From: CADCTB01 sp963768975
GTDB taxonomy: Bacteria; Actinomycetota; Acidimicrobiia; Acidimicrobiales; AC-14
Assembly: GCA_963768975.1 (NCBI GenBank)
Contig: CAVYKB010000018.1
Span: 47,231 to 111,230 of the forward strand
DNA length: 64,000 bases
Direction: 5' to 3'
Position 1 is the stretch's first letter. The number at the start of each line of letters is the position of its first letter. Under the pieces are notes generated by a model, which worked only from the letters and a program-made list of their open reading frames with translations, ran no database searches and was not told the origin of the DNA. Positions 48,173 to 54,810 of the stretch are shown here, in pieces. Made by a program: the position numbers and the translations under genes.

Positions 48173-48515
48173 TCGGCCGGTGCGGCTCCGCTGAGTCGAG
48201 CGTACGCTATGAGCTCCGCCGGCGTCGGGCCTGAGGGCGAGTCGGCCGGCGACCGAGGGGCTCGGGGCCCCACAATCCGGATGGGTCCTGGCGGGTTCAT
48301 GGGGAGCGGAACGCTTCCGGCCATGCGCGCCGTAACTCGCCGCTCCCACGCCGCCCACACCACGACGGCTGGGAAATGCGGGTCGGGGATCGGGGAGTAC
48401 CCAAATGACAGTCGTTCCTGAACTCCACATTGCCCCGAAACGCCGGCTTGGCGCCCCCCCCCCCCGACATCGAGCGCGCCCGTTCACAGGGCGCACCGGA
48501 GGCAGAATTCCTCTA
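48173..48515. other. Intergenic stretch with a 12-C run
   Basis: No convincing gene; short open frames exist on both strands (for example from ATG 48209 plus, GTG 48363 minus) without recognisable features. A run of twelve C bases lies at 48454-48465. It is inside an open frame from ATG 48405 that continues into the kinase gene, so a length change would shift that frame. Confidence 0.4.
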
Positions 48516-49046
48516 GTGCCCCTCATTTGGCTCACCGGAGTACCCGGTGCCGGTAAGTCGACGGTTCGGCGAGAGCTCGTCCGGCGAGGGGAGATCGCCC
48601 ACGACGCCGACGAGGAGGGCTTCCGGGTCTTGCTCGACCGAGCAACGGGGCTCCCCGCCGACGATCCCGGTCGTGGTCATCGTCCGCCGGACTGGCACGA
48701 GCGCCATTGGTACCCCATCGCGAGAGGCCGGGTGGAGGAATTGCGACGGAGCGCCGAACACGATGTCGTCTTCCTCGCGGGGTCCGTGCCGAACGAGCTC
48801 GACGTATGGGACCTGTTCGACCTGATCCTCTGCCTGGTCGTCGACGACGAGACGCTGCGACACCGCCTCGAATCACGAACGGACAACGACTTCGGGAAGG
48901 ACCCAGCAGTACGAGATGCGGTCCTTGGCTGGAATGCGACCTCGGCGCTGGATTACCAGCGCTTCGGGGCAACGCTCATCGATGCCACCCGGCCTCTCAA
49001 GGATGTTGTCGACGACGTTCTCGCAGCGAGTCGTGGTCCGCTCTGA
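48516..49046 (+). CDS. P-loop kinase-like ATPase
   Basis: 176 residues, a shikimate/gluconate kinase-like fold: Walker A LTGVPGAGKSTV at the N-terminus, HDADEEGFRVLLDRATG, VFLAGSVPNE as the Walker B-like strand, and a LID-like RLESRTDNDFGKDP. It probably phosphorylates a small molecule, which cannot be named. GTG 48516 puts the P-loop at residues 6-16, usual for the family; a longer in-frame start at ATG 48405 would add a proline-rich leader crossing the poly-C run. The gene is convergent with the decayed DinB gene. Confidence 0.7.
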   Translation: MPLIWLTGVPGAGKSTVRRELVRRGEIAHDADEEGFRVLLDRATGLPADDPGRGHRPPDWHERHWYPIARGRVEELRRSAEHDVVFLAGSVPNELDVWDLFDLILCLVVDDETLRHRLESRTDNDFGKDPAVRDAVLGWNATSALDYQRFGATLIDATRPLKDVVDDVLAASRGPL

Positions 49047-49059
49047 CGACACCCCGCCG

Positions 49060-49475
49060 GCGCAGCCTGCGCCCCGGCGGCGAGCAGACCGCTGCGCCAG
49101 GCATCCCGCCATTCGTCGAGGAAGGCGAGGGCGCCGCCGGCGGTCACGGGGGAACGGGAGGGGCCCCTTTCACATGCGCGTCGTCAGCGGCTCCGGTGAC
49201 GCCTCTCGGAACAGATGCGACCCCTGTGTGCCAGGCAGCCGGCCGATATGGCACAGGCGCCAGGCGATCGTCGCGAACGGGCTGGGCCGTGGTGGTGGCC
49301 ACGCGTGGTCATTCAGGGCCAGGCCGTCGTCGGTCGGGTGGAGGGTCCAGCAGTCCCCGACCGGCTCCCACAGGTACTCCTCATCGGTCAGCCCGGTCAG
49401 ACGGGGCCGGTAGCCCGCAACCCACCAGTACTCGATCTGGAACACCAGCGCACCCAGGATGTGGCGCTCCGCCAC
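49060..49475 (-). pseudogene. DinB-like protein, frameshifted
   Basis: DinB-superfamily sequence is clear in VFQIEYWWVAGYRPRLTGLT, DEEYLWEPVGDCWTLHP and FATIAWRLCHIG, but after about 49220 the frame leads to an early stop. The missing C-terminal helix (TAGGALAFLDEWRDAWRSGL) is found in another frame near 49085-49145. GTG 49475 has a TAGGCT box 8 nt upstream. It is a four-helix metal-binding protein, inactive unless the frameshift is a sequence error. Confidence 0.5.
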
Positions 49476-49483
49476 GAGCTCCG

Positions 49484-49489
49484 AGCCTA
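49484..49489 (-). promoter_or_regulatory. -10 box (TAGGCT) of DinB-like gene
   Basis: On the minus strand, 8 nt before GTG 49475; leaderless layout. Confidence 0.35.
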
Positions 49490-49508
49490 GGAGGTCAGTG
49501 CTGCGCGT

Positions 49509-49795
49509 GCCCCGGGGCGGGCCGATGTACACGAACTCGGCCAGCGGCTCCGCGTCCCGGAAGTGGACGTCCACCCGCCGGCGCGTACCCAGCCGGACCG
49601 CGCGTTGGGGGCCCCGTCGAGGACCGGCCACCGACCCCGGGCGTGCGCGGCCTGTGCCGCCAAACGGAGCAGGGTGCCACCGATCCCCTTCCTGCGATGG
49701 ACGGGAGCGATCAACAGCCGGGCGACGACGCCGAGGCGCTCCAGCGGCCGGCCGGTGGTTTCGCCGGCCAGTGCCACCACCGCCTGCGTTCCATA
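49509..49795 (-). pseudogene. GNAT acetyltransferase remnant
   Basis: The acetyl-CoA-binding part is plain (LGVVARLLIAPVHRRKGIGG, TLLRLAAQAAHARGRWPVLD), but the N-terminal strands are missing. After PVLD the sequence jumps frame and skips the usual ALYERLGW segment, continuing as DVHFRDAEPLAEFVYIGPP. Deleted at the front and broken inside, so not functional as read. It lies directly upstream of the DinB-like remnant and in line with two AhpD-like genes. Confidence 0.5.
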
Positions 49796-49832
49796 AAGCC
49801 GATCCTCCTCGGTTGAACTCGGGGCGAAAGCA

Positions 49833-50417
49833 TCAGCGCATGACGAAGCGGGGGAGCTGGTAGCGGAACCGGTGGATCGCCTTCGCGGCGCGGGCATGGT
49901 CGTCGGACTCCCAGCTCCACCCGAACACGTTGGCCATGCGGTTCACGGTGTTGAAGATGAAATTGACGTACAGCGCGTCGACGATGGCGTCGTCGGGAAG
50001 GCCGGCCTCTCGCACTCGGGCGACGTCCGCACTGGTCACCGTATCGGGCGCCTGGGACACTTTTTCGAGCAAGGGCAGCACTGCGGCCAGCTCAGGTCGG
50101 CCCGGCGAGTCCTGGTCGATATCGACTTCGCCGCGGGACTCAATTCGGGTGGTCTCCGTGTGGACGCGGACGCAGAAGGGGCACTGGTTCATGCGGGAGG
50201 AGAACGCGGCGAGGTACTCGCGCTCGCCCGGGGTCCAGAACGACGGGCCGCGCAGCACGTCGGCCCCGAGCTCGAAGAACGGCCGGCCCCAGAACGCAGG
50301 ACGGTGCATGGCCGTCTTTGCGACGTCGTCGAGCTCGTGGCGGAAGACCCATGCCGCCACGCGCTTGAATGCCTTGGCGGAGGGGCGATGCCCGTTCTCC
50401 AGGATGTCGAGACGCAT
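49833..50417 (-). CDS. AhpD-like peroxidase-family protein
   Basis: 194 residues, all-helical, with the redox pair CPFC and the following His (NQCPFCVRVHTETTRIE), as in carboxymuconolactone decarboxylase/AhpD proteins. The helix FNTVNRMANVFGWSWE is typical of the C-terminal half. It probably has thiol-based antioxidant activity. ATG 50417 overlaps the stop of the upstream partner gene by one base (TGATG), so the two are coupled. Confidence 0.82.
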   Translation of the reverse strand: MRLDILENGHRPSAKAFKRVAAWVFRHELDDVAKTAMHRPAFWGRPFFELGADVLRGPSFWTPGEREYLAAFSSRMNQCPFCVRVHTETTRIESRGEVDIDQDSPGRPELAAVLPLLEKVSQAPDTVTSADVARVREAGLPDDAIVDALYVNFIFNTVNRMANVFGWSWESDDHARAAKAIHRFRYQLPRFVMR

Positions 50418-50821
50418 CAGCGCGCGCCTCGGATGGCATCCAGCCCGACGTCGAGCCTGTGTAGTGCGGCACCGAGCGCAGCAGCAATCGTGAGCTCGAA
50501 GATCTCCTCATCCGTGTGCCCGGCGGCTTGCAGGCCCGCTACGTCGGCGTCGGCAAGCCGGTAGGAGGCGTCCCGCACCGTGGTCAGGAACGACGCCAAC
50601 TCGACCGTGAGTTCGCTGCCGTCCGCGGCCGCAGCCCGCTCGGTCTGGTCGGTGAGCGCGTCGGCCTCGAACACGGCGGCTCTGAGCGCGGCCAGCCGGT
50701 CGGCGTGACGGTCCTTGGCGATGATCCGAAGAGCGTGCCACCGCCGGCGCCCGGCGTCGAGACATTCCACCCCCGGTTCGAAGGCGACGGTCCTGGGGGC
50801 GGGCGCCTGCTCCTCCCGCAC
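50417..50821 (-). CDS. AhpD-related helical partner without CxxC
   Basis: About 134 residues. The C-terminal half (ASYRLADADVAGLQAAGHTD then EEIFELTIAAALGAALHRLD) matches the second half of AhpD-like proteins, but no redox cysteine pair is present. It probably forms a complex with the product of the overlapping downstream gene. GTG 50821 (VREEQAPAPRTVAFEPGVE) is a reasonable start; nothing confirms it. The 247 nt upstream to glnA contain no gene I can support. Confidence 0.6.
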   Translation of the reverse strand: MREEQAPAPRTVAFEPGVECLDAGRRRWHALRIIAKDRHADRLAALRAAVFEADALTDQTERAAAADGSELTVELASFLTTVRDASYRLADADVAGLQAAGHTDEEIFELTIAAALGAALHRLDVGLDAIRGAR

Positions 50822-51068
50822 TAGGTACGGCAGCGGTCGTGACGCCGGTCTGAGTCGACATCCGCAACTCCGAGGGCGAGTCTGGCGTAAAGGAGCAACG
50901 CCCACGTCGCCGTGACGGCGGCCACGGGCGGGGTGACGGCCCGGCTGCCAGCAACGCCAGCCGCCGGCGGGACTGCGGTTCCGGGCTGCCCGGGGGGTCC
51001 GCAGAAGACTAGGTAAGCGCCGGAGATGCCACCGACTTCGGGTCCTGTTCAGAGCCCTAGTAGGGCCT

Positions 51069-52493
51069 TCAAATATCGTAGTAGAGGTAGAACTCCCACG
51101 GGTGGGGGCGGAGGCGCACCTCGTCGATCTCCTTGAGGCGCTTGAAGTTGACCCACGTCTCGATGAGGTCCGGGGTGAAAACGCCGCCGGCGAGGAGGTA
51201 GTCCTGGTCGGCCTCCAGCGCGGCGAGCGCCTCCTCCAGCGAGCCGGGGACCTGGGGAACCATATCCAGCTCCTCGGGAGGGAGGTCGTAGAGATCCTTG
51301 TCGACGGGGTCAGGCGGCTCGATGCGGTTCTGCACACCGTCCAACCCGGCCATCAGCATGGCGGCGAAGGCCAGGTACGGGTTGGCCGACGGATCGGGGC
51401 AGCGGAACTCCAGGCGCTTGGCCTTCGGCGACTTGGAGACCAGGGGGATGCGCACTGCGGCGGAACGGTTGCGCTGGGAGTACACCAGATTCACAGGCGC
51501 CTCGTAGCCCGGCACCAGGCGCTTGTAGGAGTTGGTCGTCGGCGCCGCGAACGCCAGCAGCGAACCGGCATGCGCCAGCAGGCCGCCGATGTACCAGCGA
51601 GCCATGTCGGAGATGCCCGCGTAGCCGGTCTCGGAGAAGAACAGGGGCTCGCCGCCCTTCCAGAGCGACTGGTGGCAGTGCATGCCGGAGCCGTTGTCCT
51701 GGAAGATCGGCTTGGGCATGAACGTGACCGACAGGTTCCTCGCCCAGGCTACCGACTTCGTTATGTACTTGTAGAGCATCACCTTGTCGGCCATGCGGAG
51801 CAGCGTGTCGAAGCGCATGTCGATCTCAGCCTGGCCGGCGGTGCCCACCTCGTGATGCTGAAGCTCGATCTCGATGCCCATCTGCTCCATCACGAGGATC
51901 ATCTCGGAGCGCAGGTCCTGGAAGTGGTCCATCGGTGGGACCGGGAAATACCCCTCCTTCGTCCGGGGCTTGAACCCCAGGTTGGGGTTCTCGTCCCGGT
52001 TGGAGTTCCAGATGCCCTCCACGGAGTCGACCGAGTAAGACGACGAGTGCTGGTCCTGGTGGAATCGCACGTCGTTGAAGATGTAGAACTCGGCCTCGGG
52101 GCCAAAATAGGCGGTGTCGGCCAGGCCGGTGGAGGTGAGGTAGTCCTCCGCCTTCTTGGCCACGTAGCGAGGGTCGCGGGAGTAGGGCTCGCCGGTCAGC
52201 GGGTCACGCACGAAGCAGTTGATGTTCAGTGTCTTGTGCTGGCGGAAGGGGTCGAGCACCGCGGTGTTCGGGTCGGGCACGAGGATCATGTCCGACTCCT
52301 GGATCTCCTGGAAGCCGCGGATGGACGAGCCATCGAAGCCGTAGCCGTCCTCGAAGCCGTCCTCGGTCAGCTCGTGCGCCGGCGCCGAGAAGTGCTGCAT
52401 GAGGCCGGGAAGGTCGCAGAAACGGAAGTCGACGATCTCGACTCGCTCATCCTCGCACAGGCGCACCACTTCGGACGGGCTGCGTTCCTCCAC
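51069..52493 (-). CDS. glnA: Type I glutamine synthetase
   Basis: 474 residues, full-length GSI-beta enzyme making glutamine from glutamate, ammonia and ATP; acts as a dodecamer. Motifs include DGSSIRGFQEIQESDM, FGPEAEFYIFNDV, NGSGMHCHQSLWKGG, the ATP-binding APTTNSYKRLVPGYEAP and NRSAAVRIP. The adenylylation tyrosine is present in KDLYDLPPEE, matching the GlnE encoded at the right end. GTG 52493 follows AGGAGG. It is divergent from a second synthetase gene plus glnR, so GlnR probably controls both. Confidence 0.95.
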   Translation of the reverse strand: MEERSPSEVVRLCEDERVEIVDFRFCDLPGLMQHFSAPAHELTEDGFEDGYGFDGSSIRGFQEIQESDMILVPDPNTAVLDPFRQHKTLNINCFVRDPLTGEPYSRDPRYVAKKAEDYLTSTGLADTAYFGPEAEFYIFNDVRFHQDQHSSSYSVDSVEGIWNSNRDENPNLGFKPRTKEGYFPVPPMDHFQDLRSEMILVMEQMGIEIELQHHEVGTAGQAEIDMRFDTLLRMADKVMLYKYITKSVAWARNLSVTFMPKPIFQDNGSGMHCHQSLWKGGEPLFFSETGYAGISDMARWYIGGLLAHAGSLLAFAAPTTNSYKRLVPGYEAPVNLVYSQRNRSAAVRIPLVSKSPKAKRLEFRCPDPSANPYLAFAAMLMAGLDGVQNRIEPPDPVDKDLYDLPPEELDMVPQVPGSLEEALAALEADQDYLLAGGVFTPDLIETWVNFKRLKEIDEVRLRPHPWEFYLYYDI

Positions 52494-52516
52494 GGGGCCT
52501 CCTGGTTGAGCGCCGA

Positions 52517-52532
52517 GTTACCCACCCGTTGC
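52517..52532. promoter_or_regulatory. Candidate GlnR box
   Basis: GTTAC-n6-GTTGC; on the other strand this reads GCAAC-n6-GTAAC, close to the actinobacterial GlnR pattern of alternating GTnAC and GAAAC sites with 6-nt gaps. It lies in the 100-nt region between the two divergent glutamine synthetase genes. Confidence 0.35.
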
Positions 52533-52593
52533 GCCTTGATGAACTACGTGTGAACCCGGTCGATCTCGCCCGGACGCCTGCCAAGATAACCCC

Positions 52594-53928
52594 ATGGAAC
52601 GCCAGCAGGACTATGTGCTCAGGTCGGTCGAGGAGCGGGGCATCCGCTTCATCCGGCTGTGGTTCACCGACGTCCTGGGCCAGCTCAAGTCCATCGCCAT
52701 CGTCCCCGGAGAGCTCGAGAACGCATTCGAGGAGGGCATGACGTTCGACGGGTCGTCGATCGACGGGTTCAGCCGGGTGCAGGAGAGCGACATGCTCCTC
52801 CAGCCCGACCCGAACACCTTCGAGCTGCTTCCCTGGCGGGGCGACGACGCCCCGGTGGCCCGCATGTTCTGCGACGTGACCACCCTCGACGGCACCCCAT
52901 TCGCCGGGGACCCCCGTCACGTCCTGCGCCGGCAGCTCGACCTGGCCCGGGAGAAGGGCTTCACCTTCTACGTCGGGCCCGACATCGAGTTCTTCTACTT
53001 TGCCCAGAGCCCCGACGGCCGGCCCACCAACACCCCGCTCGACACCGGCGGGTACTTCGACCTGACGACGGTCGACGTGGCCACCGACCTGCGCCGGCGC
53101 ACGATCCTCGGCCTCGAGTCCATCGGCGTGCCGGTGCGCTACAGCCACCACGAGGACAGCCCCAGCCAGCACGAGATCGACCTGCGCTACACCGACGCCC
53201 TGACCATGGCGGACAGCGTCATGACGTTCAAGCTGGTGGTGAAGGAGATCGCCATGGAGCGGGGCGTCCACGCCAGCTTCATGCCCAAGCCGCTGGCCGG
53301 CGTGCAGGGGTCGGGGATGCACACCCACCTGTCGCTCTTCGAGGGCGACGTCAACGCATTCCACGACCCCGGCGACGAGGCCCAGCTGTCCAAGGTGGCC
53401 AAGGGGTTCCTCGCCGGCCTCCTGCACCACGCTCGAGAGATCACCGCGGTGACCAACCAGTGGGTGAACTCCTACAAGCGGCTCGTGGTGGGCTTCGAGG
53501 CGCCGGCGTACGTGGCTTGGGCCCGCAACAACAGCTCGGCCCTGGCCCGGGTGCCGACTTCGAAGCGCAACAAGCCGGCGTCGACCCGCATCGAGTTCCG
53601 CTCCCCCGACCCGGCGTGCAACCCTTACCTGGCCTTCGCGGTGATCCTGGCCGCCGGCCTGAAGGGCATCGAGGAGTCCTACGAGCTGCCCCCCGAGCTG
53701 ACCGCCAACCTGTACGAGATGACCGCCGAGGAGCGGCTGGCCGAGGGCGTCACCGCCCTGCCCGGCAGCCTGTCCGAGGCGGTGGCGTGCATGGAGCAGT
53801 CGGAGCTCCTTCCCGAGGCCCTGGGCGAGCACGTCTTCGAGTGGTTCATCCGCAACAAGCGGGCCGAGTGGGACGCCTACCGCACCCAGGTCACCCCGTT
53901 CGAGCTCGACAAGTACCTGAACCTCTGA
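52594..53928 (+). CDS. Glutamine synthetase, second copy (GSI-alpha-like)
   Basis: 444 residues, a complete glutamine synthetase fold: DGSSIDGFSRVQESDMLL, VGPDIEFFYF, HHEDSPSQHEIDLRYTDAL, GSGMHTHLSLFEGD and NSYKRLVVGFEAPAYVAW. It is shorter than GlnA, and the position of the adenylylation tyrosine reads LYEMTAEE, so GlnE control is uncertain. It resembles GlnA2-type enzymes, whose activity may be on glutamate or on other amines. No ribosome-binding site precedes ATG 52594. It is one base from glnR, forming an operon. Confidence 0.9.
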   Translation: MERQQDYVLRSVEERGIRFIRLWFTDVLGQLKSIAIVPGELENAFEEGMTFDGSSIDGFSRVQESDMLLQPDPNTFELLPWRGDDAPVARMFCDVTTLDGTPFAGDPRHVLRRQLDLAREKGFTFYVGPDIEFFYFAQSPDGRPTNTPLDTGGYFDLTTVDVATDLRRRTILGLESIGVPVRYSHHEDSPSQHEIDLRYTDALTMADSVMTFKLVVKEIAMERGVHASFMPKPLAGVQGSGMHTHLSLFEGDVNAFHDPGDEAQLSKVAKGFLAGLLHHAREITAVTNQWVNSYKRLVVGFEAPAYVAWARNNSSALARVPTSKRNKPASTRIEFRSPDPACNPYLAFAVILAAGLKGIEESYELPPELTANLYEMTAEERLAEGVTALPGSLSEAVACMEQSELLPEALGEHVFEWFIRNKRAEWDAYRTQVTPFELDKYLNL

Positions 53929-53929
53929 C

Positions 53930-54610
53930 ATGGAGCCCCTGCTCGTCTTTCCCGACCCACCGCCGCCGGCGTTGGCGCAAGCACTCACCGACGCCGGCTA
54001 CCCATACCGGCCGGCAACCACGTCCGACGAGGCGGCCCGCCTGGAGCCAGAGGACGGGTGGGCCGGCGCCCTCATCTGCGCGGACGAGGATCCCGAGGGC
54101 GCGGCAGCCATGTGCCGCCACCTGCGCAAGCGCGACATCCCCTTGGAGCCGCTGCTGCTCGTGGTCCGCGCCAGCCACCTCCCCACGCTTGAACCCCGCG
54201 AGGACCTCTTCGACGACTTCTGCCTCTTCCCGCTGCAGGCTGGCGAGCTCGAGGCCCGGCTCAAGCACCTTTTCTGGCGCACCGGGCGGGGTACTCGGCC
54301 AGAGCTCATCGAGTACGGCCCGCTGGTGCTCAACCTGGAGACCTACCAGGCTGCCATCGACGGCCGGCCGCTTGACCTCACCTACATGGAATACGAGCTC
54401 CTTCGGTTCCTTGCCACGCACCCGGGCAAGGTCTTCACCCGGGAGGTGCTCCTGTCCCGGGTGTGGGGCTATGAGTACTACGGTGGCGCCCGCACGGTCG
54501 ACGTCCATATCCGGCGGCTGCGGGCGAAGCTGAGCGAGGAGCACGCGGCGCTGATCCAGACCGTGCGCTCAGTCGGCTACCGGTTTGGCCAGTCGCGATG
54601 GGGGCTGTGA
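53930..54610 (+). CDS. glnR: GlnR-like nitrogen regulator
   Basis: 226 residues. The C-terminal winged helix (LTYMEYELLRFLATHPGKVF, TREVLLSRVWGYEYYGG, ARTVDVHIRRLRAKL) closely resembles actinobacterial GlnR. The receiver-like N-terminus is degenerate: the phosphorylation site region reads ALICADEDPEG and the conserved Lys before Pro is missing (CLFPLQAGE), as expected for a regulator that works without phosphorylation. It follows glutamine synthetase after one base and faces glnA, so it most likely controls nitrogen assimilation genes including its neighbours. Confidence 0.85.
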   Translation: MEPLLVFPDPPPPALAQALTDAGYPYRPATTSDEAARLEPEDGWAGALICADEDPEGAAAMCRHLRKRDIPLEPLLLVVRASHLPTLEPREDLFDDFCLFPLQAGELEARLKHLFWRTGRGTRPELIEYGPLVLNLETYQAAIDGRPLDLTYMEYELLRFLATHPGKVFTREVLLSRVWGYEYYGGARTVDVHIRRLRAKLSEEHAALIQTVRSVGYRFGQSRWGL

Positions 54611-54627
54611 AGCGGAGATGAGCGCTC

Positions 54628-54696
54628 CGCTCTGACGAATGCCCGTCCGTCGTTGGCTTCCACGAACTCGCGGGCTCCCCGGCATTCGTCAGAGCG
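54628..54696. repeat. 16-bp perfect inverted repeat downstream of glnR
   Basis: CGCTCTGACGAATGCC (54628-54643) and its exact reverse complement (54681-54696) flank 37 nt. A shorter GCGGAG/CTCCGC hairpin directly follows the glnR stop (54612-54630). Together they may end glnR transcription; the long arms could also be a small mobile or regulatory element. Confidence 0.5.
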
Positions 54697-54748
54697 ACCG
54701 CTTCTTGATCGCCGCGTTCAGCAGACCATGACGGTGGGCCCCGGGGCA

Positions 54749-54765
54749 TGAGTAGGAGGTACTCA
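54749..54765. promoter_or_regulatory. Operator TGAGTA-N5-TACTCA, upstream copy
   Basis: 17-bp palindrome 45 nt before the LuxR-family regulator gene. The same sequence with a different 5-nt centre occurs at 57433-57449. Likely an autoregulatory site. Confidence 0.6.
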
Positions 54766-54810
54766 TACGCGGCCCTGGTCACGCCATGGGCGAAATGAGA
54801 CAATTTCGAC

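Noticed and set aside
48154..48363. 69-codon minus-strand open frame between regulator and kinase
   Set aside because: No recognisable features, overlaps the regulator gene end, and a plus-strand frame of equal size exists.
50822..51068. Possible cobalamin riboswitch or small gene upstream of the AhpD-like pair
   Set aside because: GC-rich hairpins exist but I could not match the conserved B12 box, and the open frame has no start codon.
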